Assembly: GCF_900186955.1 (NCBI RefSeq)
Contig: NZ_LT906438.1
Span: 3,286,001 to 3,350,000, forward strand
Reading direction: 5' to 3'
Source: Bacillus pumilus
GTDB taxonomy: Bacteria; Bacillota; Bacilli; Bacillales; Bacillaceae
Length of the DNA stretch: 64,000 nucleotides
Position 1 is the first letter of the stretch; each line of letters starts with the position of its first letter. Below the pieces are notes generated by a model that had not been told where the DNA came from, did no database searches, and saw nothing but the letters and a program-made list of their open reading frames with translations. Position numbers and translations under genes: made by a program. Below are positions 38,277 to 47,204 of this stretch, piece by piece.

Positions 38277-38960
38277 TTAAGATTCTTTGAACACTTCGGG
38301 TAAGACCACAAACATGAGCGAGATACTAAAGCCAATGACAAGCCCAAGAAGTGCACGTTTTTTAGCTGACATGCCTTTATTGCCTTCATCAAGTACTTGG
38401 GCAGGATCAACAATTTTTGCCTGCTTCATTCCAAGCTTTGTTGACTCCAATTCATATAAGAATCGTTCTTTATCGACTTTGGAATCATTGCTGACCGATT
38501 CGTCTTCAAGAGCAGCTAATCTACTTTCAATCACCTGCTGCCTTTTTGTAAATAACGCTTTATCTTGCTTGAGAAATGTATCTGACACCTGCTTCACAAC
38601 AGCCAAAGCACGACCCTTATCGGCATCCGTGAAAGACAGCTGTAATTGTGTATCCGATTGATTGGTAAGGATGAGACGGGTTTTCACATCCTGTCTTTCT
38701 TCTTCTTTCACATCACTGAGTGCTTCGTTTAGAAATGCATCGCTTTTTAATAGAGATGTCACTTCTGCCATATTGTTATACACCCCATCATCATATTTAC
38801 CGAGAGTGAGGGTAACAGCAGCTGTGTAACTAGACTGCTGCGTAGTTCCTTTAGCAAAAAAGAAACCAAAGGCACCTAATACGACAGGCAGCAGTATGAG
38901 CCATACGATGTACTTTTTGATTCGCTTCCCTATCCTTGATATGAAACCAGACATGTTCAT
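38277..38960 (-). CDS. tuaF: TuaF, Wzz-like chain-length/membrane protein
   Basis: A 227-residue protein with TM helices near residues 19–36 and 203–223 and an extracytoplasmic helical middle, the layout of polysaccharide co-polymerases. It probably affects teichuronic chain length. Position supports the name. Confidence 0.85.
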   Translation of the reverse strand: MNMSGFISRIGKRIKKYIVWLILLPVVLGAFGFFFAKGTTQQSSYTAAVTLTLGKYDDGVYNNMAEVTSLLKSDAFLNEALSDVKEEERQDVKTRLILTNQSDTQLQLSFTDADKGRALAVVKQVSDTFLKQDKALFTKRQQVIESRLAALEDESVSNDSKVDKERFLYELESTKLGMKQAKIVDPAQVLDEGNKGMSAKKRALLGLVIGFSISLMFVVLPEVFKES

Positions 38961-39026
38961 TCTCCCAACATTGACGTATTTGCTCTTTCACTAGTGTAGT
39001 CATACAAACAAAGCATCACACACGGT

Positions 39027-40484
39027 TTACCACAGCTTGAGTCGTTGTTTGTTTTTCAGCATATTCACCGCTGCGATCACCAGTCCTAAAAATACCCAGT
39101 GGAAATATAAATTCGAGACGGAGCTAGGACTGATACTTGAAACGAGAAAGCTCAGCATGGCTGCAAACAACCCCTCAATGATCATTTTTGCCGATCTTGT
39201 GTCAGCCCATTGGTATTGTTTGTACAGTGTGAACATGAGATAGGCGTATACTGAGATATAGCCCAGCATGACTGCAAATCCGAAGTTCGTCATCAATTCC
39301 AGCAGCCAATTGTGCACTTCTACGACCTGGTCTGTGTCAAAGATCGAAAAGTGAGCTAAGTAGTAAGACACATTCCCCGCTCCAACTCCGAATCCGTATG
39401 AATTCGTAAAGAAGTGCCAAGCATTTTTGATTAAATTTGCTCTCGCGATGTTAGACGGGAGTGGTTCACTAAAAGAATGCGCGACCTGAGAAGCGAGAAA
39501 CAAGTCATAAAAAATCGAATAAATCTTGGCTGAAAAGACAGCGATACCGATGACGACAAGTCCGCTTGCTGCAACGATTGACCACTTTTTGAGAAAACGC
39601 GGCAGCAGCAACCACACATAGATCGCCACTCCTGCAAATATCCCAAGCAGACTAGCGCGGGATTCGGTTAACAAAATGAGATACAGCGCTGCGATTGCAC
39701 CTAATAATCCAAACGCTTTGATATAACCGTTTTTCATTTGACGCATGCATGCTAGATATAAAAAGAAACTAATCGATAAAAACGTTGCAAAGTCATTCTG
39801 ATTAAAAAAGACAGATGTAGGATAGTGCTGTTTATACGCTGGCCCTAGATATAATGAGGTATTCGGTAAATGGTTCAATGTAAAGTGATTATAGAACCCA
39901 ATCCCCATCACAAATACAGTCATGACAAGCCAAATGCTATAAAAAGTCACCACTTGATCCATTCGCTGAATATACATGACGACTAGAAAGACAAATCCCA
40001 TCCCCATTGCAAGAAGGGACATATATTTCAGGCCGTATGTGACCGAATGAGCCCAAAGCAGTGAGATGAGCCCGTAAAGAAACCATACAGCGAAAAAACC
40101 AAGAAGTCCTTTGACACGAATCTGCTGCCACTGCGATATGTACGTCCCCTTATCTCTCATCCGCCATATGAATAAAGTAAAGGTGGCGATGAGCATGATA
40201 CGGTAGAGAAAAAGACTAAAGAATCCTGCACTAATAGAAAAGAACGCGTTGTTGAGAAAGGTCAATGTAATCAAAAGATAGATGGCTGACATGAAGATTT
40301 GCTCACCATTCATGTACAGCTTCATCAACACGAGAGCAGCCGACAGGATCAGAAGTATAATCGGAACAGCTACCATCTTCTTTAACCCGACGGGCTGCGC
40401 GGATGCCATTTGTACAAGCCCGATCCCTGCTGCAAACAAAATACATCCAATCATGATTTGCCATGCTGTTTGTTTCACACTCAT
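39027..40484 (-). CDS. tuaE: TuaE, O-antigen-ligase/polymerase-like membrane protein
   Basis: A 485-residue polytopic protein (about 11–12 TM) with the Wzy_C-type region around ESRASLLGIFAG and a large loop near residue 370. Likely polymerises teichuronic repeat units. The start ATG at 40484 (MSVKQTAWQ) is 9 nt from AGGAGG; a closer ATG two codons upstream is possible. Confidence 0.87.
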   Translation of the reverse strand: MSVKQTAWQIMIGCILFAAGIGLVQMASAQPVGLKKMVAVPIILLILSAALVLMKLYMNGEQIFMSAIYLLITLTFLNNAFFSISAGFFSLFLYRIMLIATFTLFIWRMRDKGTYISQWQQIRVKGLLGFFAVWFLYGLISLLWAHSVTYGLKYMSLLAMGMGFVFLVVMYIQRMDQVVTFYSIWLVMTVFVMGIGFYNHFTLNHLPNTSLYLGPAYKQHYPTSVFFNQNDFATFLSISFFLYLACMRQMKNGYIKAFGLLGAIAALYLILLTESRASLLGIFAGVAIYVWLLLPRFLKKWSIVAASGLVVIGIAVFSAKIYSIFYDLFLASQVAHSFSEPLPSNIARANLIKNAWHFFTNSYGFGVGAGNVSYYLAHFSIFDTDQVVEVHNWLLELMTNFGFAVMLGYISVYAYLMFTLYKQYQWADTRSAKMIIEGLFAAMLSFLVSSISPSSVSNLYFHWVFLGLVIAAVNMLKNKQRLKLW

Positions 40485-40523
40485 ACCCATTTTCCTCCTA
40501 AGCAACCCATCCGATTTGAGGGA

Positions 40524-41453
40524 TTAAGCCTTGACTTCCTGTTCATAGTAGGAAATGGTACGAGCCAAACCTTCCTGTAAACTCACAACAGGCTCCCATG
40601 CTAAGACTTGTTTCGTTTCCTCATTTGCCAATGTACTATGCACAATATCACCTGCACGCTGCGGCTTATAAATTGGTTCAAGATGCGACCTCGTCACTCG
40701 CTTCATCGTTTGAAATAGCTCATTCACAGTGATCGAAACACCACATGAAATATTTAAACAAACGTTTGATTGAGCTGTTAAAGCCGCGACATTCGCTGCT
40801 GCTAGATCACCTACATAGATGAAATCTCTTGTTTGTTCCCCGTCTCCAAAAATGAAAGGAGCCTCATCCTTTGCAAACTTATCAGAGAAAATAGAGACAA
40901 CCCCGCCTTCGCCAAGTGCATCTTGTCGCGGACCATAAACATTGCTATACCGAAGAATACAATAGTCCACATCATACAGTGATTTTGCCATTTCTAAGTA
41001 TCGCTCTACTGTGAGTTTCGATAAACCATAAGGCGAACCAGGCTTTAGCCGGTGAGCGGTGTCTACTGGCAAATACACTGGATCTCCATAGACAGCTGCC
41101 GATGAAGCAAATACCACTTTCTCCACCCCCGTTTCAGCAGCTGCTTTCATGACATTCAGAGACCCTTTGATATTGACCTCTTCGTCATAAACGAAATTCT
41201 GAACGGAAACGGCGACACTCACCTGTGCTGCAAGGTGAATGATATAATCCGGTCTTATTTGTTTGATCAAATCGACCGTTTCTGATTTTGTGACATCTGC
41301 CTCAATGCATTGAACGGAAAGGTGGTCAATATTTTCCCGAGATCCAGTTGAAAAGTTATCAAGAACGATGGGCTCGTAGCCTTTTTCTAGTAAAGCCTCT
41401 ACCGTGTGTGATCCAATAAATCCGCTTCCCCCAGTAACCAATACTTTCTTCAT
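40524..41453 (-). CDS. NDP-sugar 4-epimerase (GalE/WbpP-type SDR) inserted in tua operon
   Basis: A 309-residue extended SDR. It has NAD-binding GGSGFIGSHTVEALL, a catalytic Ser in FASSAAVYGDP and the YGLSK dyad. GDGEQTRDFIYVGDLA is typical of UDP-glucose, UDP-GlcNAc or UDP-glucuronate 4-epimerases. Start ATG at 41453 behind GGGGGAG, 14 nt after tuaD. I recall no such gene in the B. subtilis 168 tua operon. It may make UDP-GalNAc for the GlcUA–GalNAc polymer or UDP-galacturonate from TuaD product; sequence alone does not decide. Confidence 0.85.
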   Translation of the reverse strand: MKKVLVTGGSGFIGSHTVEALLEKGYEPIVLDNFSTGSRENIDHLSVQCIEADVTKSETVDLIKQIRPDYIIHLAAQVSVAVSVQNFVYDEEVNIKGSLNVMKAAAETGVEKVVFASSAAVYGDPVYLPVDTAHRLKPGSPYGLSKLTVERYLEMAKSLYDVDYCILRYSNVYGPRQDALGEGGVVSIFSDKFAKDEAPFIFGDGEQTRDFIYVGDLAAANVAALTAQSNVCLNISCGVSITVNELFQTMKRVTRSHLEPIYKPQRAGDIVHSTLANEETKQVLAWEPVVSLQEGLARTISYYEQEVKA

Positions 41454-41467
41454 CCAAGCTCCCCCTG

Positions 41468-42805
41468 TTATTGTGCCTTTGATACCAATTCTGCTTCCCA
41501 TACGCCTGGGCGGCCGATAGACTGGTAAATAAATCCTCTCTCTTTCATTTCTGCTGGATCAAACAAATTCCTTCCATCAATTACAATCGGTGAACGAAGC
41601 AGCTGCTTGATTTGATCTTTATCCATCTTCTGTACGTCATCCCATTCTGTTAGGATGAGGCAAGCATCCGTATCTTTTACTGTTTCATACAGGTCATTAC
41701 TGAAGACAGCCTGCGGGCCAAGCTCTCGTTCTGCTTCTACATAAGCAATCGGATCATAGGCCTTCACAAAAGCACCTAGCTCTCTCAGCATTGGGATAAT
41801 GTCTAATGCGGGCGCAGAACGCATATCATTCGTATTCGGTTTGAATGCGAGACCTAAAACAGAGATGGTTTTTCCTCTAATATCACCGAATACACTCATC
41901 AGTTTGCTGACAAGGTGCGCTCTTTGGTGATTGTTCGTTTCAATCACGGACTCGATCAGCTTGAACCGGTAGCCGGCTGTTTCGGCAATTTTGAGAAGAG
42001 CCATCGTGTCTTTCGGGAAACAAGAACCCCCAAATCCAATGCCCGCTTTTAAAAATTTATGCCCGATGCGGCTGTCTAATCCAACGCCTTCGCTAACTTT
42101 TTCAACATCAGCGCCCACCCGCTCGCAAATATTTGCAATGTCATTGATGAATGAGATTTTTGTGGCAAGCATGGCATTTGCAGCATACTTAATCATTTCA
42201 GCACTTTCTAAGTTGGTCTCCACAACCTCTGTTTGAAACGGATCATGCAATCTTTTGATGATGGTTGACGCATGGGTGCTTGTTGAGCCGATTACTGCCC
42301 GCTCCATATTCATCGTGTCTTGGATGGCAGAGCCTTCTCTGAGGAACTCTGGATTGGATACGACATCAAAAGGATATTTACTGCGCGATGCTTTTTCGAC
42401 AATGGCTTGAACGAGCCGGCCTGTTCCAACGGGCACTGTGCTTTTATTGACGATGATTTTATAGCCATTTAGATGTTCACCAATTGTTTGAGCGACAGCT
42501 TTCACGTACGTTAAATCTGCTTCCCCCTGTGCTGTCATCGGCGTCCCTACAGCAATATAGATAATTTCTGATTCCCGGATAGCAGCAGGAATATTGGTTG
42601 TAAAAAACAGTCTTCCTTCTTCCGTATTTTTTTCAATCAATTCCTTTAAACCCGGTTCATAAATGGGAACGACACCACTTTTTAAGCTGTTGATTTTTGA
42701 TTCATCGATGTCACAGCAGATGACACGATTTCCGATATCAGCAAAACAAGTACCCGATACTAACCCGACATACCCTGTTCCAATCACAGCAATTTTCTTC
42801 AACAT
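41468..42805 (-). CDS. tuaD: TuaD, UDP-glucose 6-dehydrogenase
   Basis: A 445-residue NAD-dependent dehydrogenase making UDP-glucuronate. Rossmann motif IAVIGTGYVGLVSGTCFADI and catalytic-Cys motif GFGGSCFPKDTMAL. GtaB in this window supplies UDP-glucose. Fourth gene of tua. Confidence 0.96.
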   Translation of the reverse strand: MLKKIAVIGTGYVGLVSGTCFADIGNRVICCDIDESKINSLKSGVVPIYEPGLKELIEKNTEEGRLFFTTNIPAAIRESEIIYIAVGTPMTAQGEADLTYVKAVAQTIGEHLNGYKIIVNKSTVPVGTGRLVQAIVEKASRSKYPFDVVSNPEFLREGSAIQDTMNMERAVIGSTSTHASTIIKRLHDPFQTEVVETNLESAEMIKYAANAMLATKISFINDIANICERVGADVEKVSEGVGLDSRIGHKFLKAGIGFGGSCFPKDTMALLKIAETAGYRFKLIESVIETNNHQRAHLVSKLMSVFGDIRGKTISVLGLAFKPNTNDMRSAPALDIIPMLRELGAFVKAYDPIAYVEAERELGPQAVFSNDLYETVKDTDACLILTEWDDVQKMDKDQIKQLLRSPIVIDGRNLFDPAEMKERGFIYQSIGRPGVWEAELVSKAQ

Positions 42806-42884
42806 TTTTCATCCTCTCAGTAAAAGCATATTGTCCGTTCCAAGCTGTTTATCTATCTATCATTCTTTGCACATTTCATCTTGT

Positions 42885-44069
42885 TTAAACGATGGATCTT
42901 GATTGATGAAGCACCTTTTCATATTGCTGTATGAGCTGCTTCGTATTATTTGCTGATGAATATTCTGTATGAACGATTTGATAAAGATCGTTTTTCACTT
43001 GCTCATTCCATCTGTTTTCATAAAGGTAGGCGTGAATGGCCTCTTTTAACTGATTTGCCGAATGCGGATCAACGAGGAGGTGTTGATAGCTAGAAAATAA
43101 GGTTGGGAGACCACCGACTCTTGTCGCAATGACAGGTACTTTTAAAGCGAGCGCCTCCAGAACAACGGTTGGCATTCCTTCACTATAGGATGGGAGTGCA
43201 AACAAATCGGCTGCTATTAAATAGTCTTTCACCTGATCATTCGGCACCTGCCCTGGGAGTAGAATGGATGCTCCAGCACGTTCTGTGAGCTCCTTTGCAA
43301 GAGGGCCTTTTCCAACAAAAACTGCTTTCACACCATCCAAGCCGCTGACAGCATCAGCTAATTCAAGTAAGCCCTTCTCTTTGACTAATCGTCCGACGAA
43401 GACAACGAGCTTGTCGTGAAGGGGTAAGCCTAACTTTTTCCTGATGCCTTGTTGATCTTCTTCCGTTTTAGAAAATGACTGGAGCGGAATACCGAGCGGG
43501 AGGCATTGCGTTTCCACCTTTGTCATGTCATTTGTCTTTTTAGCAAGCTCCTCGCTCACCGTCAGAACAGCAGATGCCTGTTTCACCGCCGTTTCAAAGG
43601 CTGCATGTGCCCCTTTGCTATAGCTCGGATACACGTTCACATCACTGCCATGTAAGGTCAAAAGATAAGGAATTTGCGTTTTTTTCTGAATCACAGCCGC
43701 CGCTCCGCCAGATGGCATCGCAAAGTGCGCATGGATAAAATCTGGTGACAGCTGATAACGCTGCATGGCGCTGAGAACAGTAGAAGCTATTCGTTTACTC
43801 GGCTGTGCCCATTTCAGCTGTCCAGGGAGCGCTGTATAGGGCGGCCTGTATACGGTCACTCCGTTTCTCACTTCCTGCTCGGGCAGATCTTTTTTCTGCC
43901 GATAGGACGCCTTCAGCATCCGCAAAACCGGTGGATTGACCGGGTTGGGACATATGACGGTCACTTGTATTCCTTGTTTGAGCAGCTCCTGCACTTGCGT
44001 TTCATGGAATACGCCTTCACTTGGATGTGTTTCACTAGGATATACACTTGTCAGCCATAGCACCTTCAT
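42885..44069 (-). CDS. tuaC: TuaC, glycosyltransferase
   Basis: A 394-residue GT4 glycosyltransferase. C-terminal motif LPSYSEGMPTVVLEALAL holds the E-x7-E pair; VGRLVKEKG marks the second Rossmann fold. The true ATG is at 44069, overlapping the tuaB stop by 4 nt; the long open frame upstream to 44525 is only the antisense-of-frame shadow of tuaB. Confidence 0.93.
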   Translation of the reverse strand: MKVLWLTSVYPSETHPSEGVFHETQVQELLKQGIQVTVICPNPVNPPVLRMLKASYRQKKDLPEQEVRNGVTVYRPPYTALPGQLKWAQPSKRIASTVLSAMQRYQLSPDFIHAHFAMPSGGAAAVIQKKTQIPYLLTLHGSDVNVYPSYSKGAHAAFETAVKQASAVLTVSEELAKKTNDMTKVETQCLPLGIPLQSFSKTEEDQQGIRKKLGLPLHDKLVVFVGRLVKEKGLLELADAVSGLDGVKAVFVGKGPLAKELTERAGASILLPGQVPNDQVKDYLIAADLFALPSYSEGMPTVVLEALALKVPVIATRVGGLPTLFSSYQHLLVDPHSANQLKEAIHAYLYENRWNEQVKNDLYQIVHTEYSSANNTKQLIQQYEKVLHQSRSIV

Positions 44070-45517
44070 GACGAACGACCTCTTCTCAATAATTTGCCTG
44101 CAACTTGCGGATACATTTTGATGAGCAGCAAGCCATACAATGCTGCGCTGACACAAATCGTCAATCCTAATTGAAGTAAAATGTCGGCTGACGTCAGCTT
44201 CATCCCTTGATGGAGGGCTACCGCACAGGCGGCCATCAATAGCGTCATAGCAGCAGGCTTGCCAAGTGATTTCAAATAAACCTTCATATCTAGCTGAATG
44301 ACATACGCCATGAGCCATCTGCCGACAATGAAGTTGAGCAGGCTGACACCTGAGTAAACCCAAGCTACTGTGAGCAGACTGCCTGTGCTGACACCTACAT
44401 ATAAGGCGCATCCATACACAAGAAGCATCCCCGTATCCCAATAAAAGGCTAAGTCCGCTCTCCCCTTTGCAAGAAGTATTGACCCGTTTGGATTCATCAG
44501 CACACGCAGAAGTCCGACAATGCATAATATATTAAGAACCGGAACAGCTACGAGCCATTTCTCGCCAAACACTACTTCTATAAAGCTATCTGATACGGCA
44601 GCAAGACCGATTAATAACGGAAAGCTAATCAATGCGAGCATATTCGTCATACTGAGGAAGCCCTCTCGCAGCATGGAGTGATCACGCTGACTTTTTGCGA
44701 AAACCGGGAAAGCCACTCTCGTCACGATTGGGTTAATCTTCAGCACGGGGATCGTCACGATTTGATATGCCAAGCTATAAATACCTAACGCTTCTGCTCC
44801 AAGAAACCGGCCGATTAAAATCATGTCTATGTTCGATCCTGCTCGATTGACTAGTCTGGATGCGAGCTGGAATGCACCAAATGAGAAGAATTCTTTCACT
44901 TCTCCTAATGCAAAAACAGGTGCTGGGCGCCACTTCTTCCAATAAGCTGCGGCATACATAAGCCCTTTTCCTGATTGCAGCAGCACTTGAGAAATGACAT
45001 AGGCAACAATCGGATTGATGAAGAAGGTCAAAGCGAGTAAAACAATCAGCGATATCATGGTTGCAACGGCTTCAATGGCACTTAATGTTTTAAAGGCTAG
45101 GTCCTTTTGCATCATGTATTGGTATTGCTGGCCAATAGGAGCAATCAAAAACATGATTGATAATAGTTTCAGCAACCCCTCCAGCTCTGGCCGGTTATAA
45201 AAGGCGGCAATCATTGGGCTAACTAGAATGAGTAAACAGAATAAGACAACTCCAGTGAGTAAGTTGATCCAATATAATGTGGATAATTGACGTTCTGTTG
45301 TTTGTTCCTTTTGGATGATCGCTGCCCCGATCCCTAGATCAAGTAAAATCTGCGTAAATATTGTGACAGTTGTGATCATGCCAACGAGTCCAAACTCCTT
45401 CAGTGACATCACATTCCCTAAAAAGGCGAACTGTGCAATTTGGATGATCGTAATGATGAATGCGGACAAGCTTGTCCATTTTGCCCCGCCTAGCATGCGT
45501 TTTTTCATACTTGCCAT
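44066..45517 (-). CDS. tuaB: TuaB, teichuronic acid flippase-like exporter
   Basis: A 483-residue MOP/MATE polysaccharide exporter (Wzx type) with about 12–14 TM segments, starting near KKRMLGGAKWTSLSAF. It likely flips lipid-linked repeats. Length identical to B. subtilis TuaB. Confidence 0.92.
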   Translation of the reverse strand: MASMKKRMLGGAKWTSLSAFIITIIQIAQFAFLGNVMSLKEFGLVGMITTVTIFTQILLDLGIGAAIIQKEQTTERQLSTLYWINLLTGVVLFCLLILVSPMIAAFYNRPELEGLLKLLSIMFLIAPIGQQYQYMMQKDLAFKTLSAIEAVATMISLIVLLALTFFINPIVAYVISQVLLQSGKGLMYAAAYWKKWRPAPVFALGEVKEFFSFGAFQLASRLVNRAGSNIDMILIGRFLGAEALGIYSLAYQIVTIPVLKINPIVTRVAFPVFAKSQRDHSMLREGFLSMTNMLALISFPLLIGLAAVSDSFIEVVFGEKWLVAVPVLNILCIVGLLRVLMNPNGSILLAKGRADLAFYWDTGMLLVYGCALYVGVSTGSLLTVAWVYSGVSLLNFIVGRWLMAYVIQLDMKVYLKSLGKPAAMTLLMAACAVALHQGMKLTSADILLQLGLTICVSAALYGLLLIKMYPQVAGKLLRRGRSS

Positions 45518-45535
45518 TTCTCTTCCCTACTTTAC

Positions 45536-46195
45536 TTATCTGGCTCCGTCACCCGTCATGATGACTTTTAACGTTTTTACCATAATCTTCGTGTCGAGAG
45601 AAAATGTCAAGTTTTGAATATAATGTAAGTCGTGTGTTAATTTTTCACTTGGACTCATTTCATATCCTCCATTTACTTGTGCAAGACCTGTCAGTCCCGG
45701 CTTGACCGTTAATCTTTTCGTAAAACCTGGAATCGTCCGATTAAATTCTGCGGTAAACATCGGTCTTTCCGGACGCGGACCTACGATACTCATTTCTCCT
45801 TTTAACACGTTGATGAATTGAGGGAGTTCATCGATTCTTGTTTTACGAATGAAGGCTCCCACTTTGGTGATACGTGGGTCGTTTTTTTGTGCCCATTTTG
45901 CTCCTCCGCTTTCAGCATCGGTTCTCATCGATCTGAGCTTCCATAATTTAAAGTAAACACCGTCTTTCCCGACCCTCTCCTGCATATAAAAGGCTGGTCC
46001 CGGTGTTTCCAGCTTAATCAAAAGAGCAAACAGCAAAATGATTGGCGTACTCAACATCAATCCGATGAACGAGAACATTAAATCTATGAAACGTTTTGCA
46101 AATAAATAACGAACCATATGTTCTGTTAAAGCAAAAGAGTGGTTTCGTCTCACTTCATATTCTCTATAAAGATTCATCGCTTTCTCTGCACTCAC
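45536..46195 (-). CDS. tuaA: TuaA, undecaprenyl-phosphate sugar phosphotransferase
   Basis: A bacterial sugar transferase (WbaP/PglC fold) that loads the first sugar-1-P onto undecaprenyl-P. Membrane helix FIDLMFSFIGLMLSTPIILL, then KLRSM, the KTRIDELPQFINVL motif and IVGPRPERP. Start chosen: GTG at 46195, 7 nt after GAGGTG; ATG at 46213 or 46177 are alternatives. First gene of the operon, behind PhoP boxes. Confidence 0.9.
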   Translation of the reverse strand: MSAEKAMNLYREYEVRRNHSFALTEHMVRYLFAKRFIDLMFSFIGLMLSTPIILLFALLIKLETPGPAFYMQERVGKDGVYFKLWKLRSMRTDAESGGAKWAQKNDPRITKVGAFIRKTRIDELPQFINVLKGEMSIVGPRPERPMFTAEFNRTIPGFTKRLTVKPGLTGLAQVNGGYEMSPSEKLTHDLHYIQNLTFSLDTKIMVKTLKVIMTGDGAR

Positions 46196-46268
46196 TGACC
46201 TGCACCTCACCATTCAAAGTAGTTGTTGTGTAAAGAGATGTTCTATGAAAGTCAGTTTAGCAGAGCAA

Positions 46269-46316
46269 CATTAAGCAAATGTAAATGCGCTGTTAAGTCT
46301 TGTAAAACTGTGTTAA
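46269..46316 (-). promoter_or_regulatory. Tandem PhoP boxes of the tua operon
   Basis: Minus strand reads five boxes: TTAACA (46316–46311), TTTACA (46306–46301), TTAACA (46296–46291), TTTACA (46285–46280), TTAATG (46274–46269), with start-to-start spacing of 10, 10, 11 and 11 bp. This is the known PhoP~P array (TTAACA-like repeats). A TAAACT -10 candidate follows at 46260–46255. It implies phosphate-starvation activation. Confidence 0.9.
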
Positions 46317-46354
46317 GAATGTGCACTTATATCAAGTTATGCCCTTTTCAACGT

Positions 46355-46380
46355 AAAAAAGACCCGCAATTCTGCGGGTC
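46355..46380 (-). terminator. Terminator of the LytA-like lipoprotein gene
   Basis: Minus-strand GACCCGCAGA/(A)TTGCGGGTC hairpin and six T, between lipoprotein gene and tua. Confidence 0.9.
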
Positions 46381-46394
46381 TCCGGGTCTTTTCT

Positions 46395-46973
46395 TTATTT
46401 TGCTTTAACAGATTCGATCGTTTTTAATCGAAGGGTTCCGTTTGCATCTTTTGTATAAGTGACTTTCACTTTTGATTCTTCTTTTAAGCTGTTCACTTGT
46501 TTAGAAAACGTATTTCCGAATTGAATAGCGACTTCTTTGCCATCAATGTTCACAGCAATGGTATGTCCATCAGCCAAGCCGACATATGTGCCTTCCTTGG
46601 TGACTTCATTTTTCTTATTTGTTGTTGATTCTTTCTTTGTTTTAGATTCAGCTTTTGATTGTTCCTTAGTAGGTTCTTCTTTTGTGATTTCTTTACTTGA
46701 GCTGTCTTTTGCGTCTTCATCAGATTGACCAGATTGCTCTTCTTTTGGAGCAACTGTTTCTTTGCTTTGATCATCTGCTTTTTCATTTGATGACTCATCT
46801 TCTGTTTTTTCCTTTTTCTCTGAAGCATTTTCTTTCTTTTGATCAGCTGCTTCGGTTGTTTCCTTTTTGCTATCATCCTTATTGTTGTCGCTTGATTGAT
46901 TTGTTGTGCCGCATGCTGTGAGTAGTACACCTAGAAGCAATACTAGAAACGGCATTGTGATTAATTTTTTCAA
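46395..46973 (-). CDS. LytA-related lipoprotein with acidic Lys/Glu/Ser linker
   Basis: A 192-residue lipoprotein. Signal and lipobox (PFLVLLLGVLLTACG) are nearly those of LytA in this window (PFLILLLGIVLTACG). A highly charged low-complexity linker (about 25–115) follows, then a C-terminal domain (TYVGLADGHTIAVNI…VTYTKDANG) aligning with the LytA C-terminus (EFIGMADAHTVEV…ISYFINDSG). TTG start at 46973 behind GAGGTG. Probably a LytA paralogue at the end of lytABC. Role unknown; it may anchor or localise autolysin components. Confidence 0.8.
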   Translation of the reverse strand: MKKLITMPFLVLLLGVLLTACGTTNQSSDNNKDDSKKETTEAADQKKENASEKKEKTEDESSNEKADDQSKETVAPKEEQSGQSDEDAKDSSSKEITKEEPTKEQSKAESKTKKESTTNKKNEVTKEGTYVGLADGHTIAVNIDGKEVAIQFGNTFSKQVNSLKEESKVKVTYTKDANGTLRLKTIESVKAK

Positions 46974-47130
46974 AATTGTCACCTCTTCATGATTTGTCGA
47001 TTGGCTGTCGCTTAGATTCATGCGTAAACCATTCACCTTTTATGTTTCAATTATAACAAAGATAACTAGAAATGAAATGTATTTTTAACTTGACACATTA
47101 TTGATGACCCGATCACTTCATAGACTTTTG

Positions 47131-47165
47131 AAAAAAGGCTGCCGAGAGACGTTCTCGAGCAGCCT
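47131..47165 (-). terminator. Terminator of lytABC
   Basis: Minus-strand AGGCTGC.CGAGA with TCTCGGCAGCCT, then six T. Confidence 0.9.
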
Positions 47166-47204
47166 AAGAGGAGTATCTGAGGCACCCCTCATGTTTGTAT
47201 TTTC

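Noticed and set aside
44070..44525. Upstream extension of tuaC by 152 codons
   Set aside because: It lies inside tuaB in another frame; the ATG at 44069 with a 4-nt ATGA overlap gives the normal TuaC N-terminus.
46550..46930. A 126-codon Lys/Gln-rich minus-strand frame within the lipoprotein gene
   Set aside because: Low-complexity shadow of the Lys/Glu/Ser linker in another frame.
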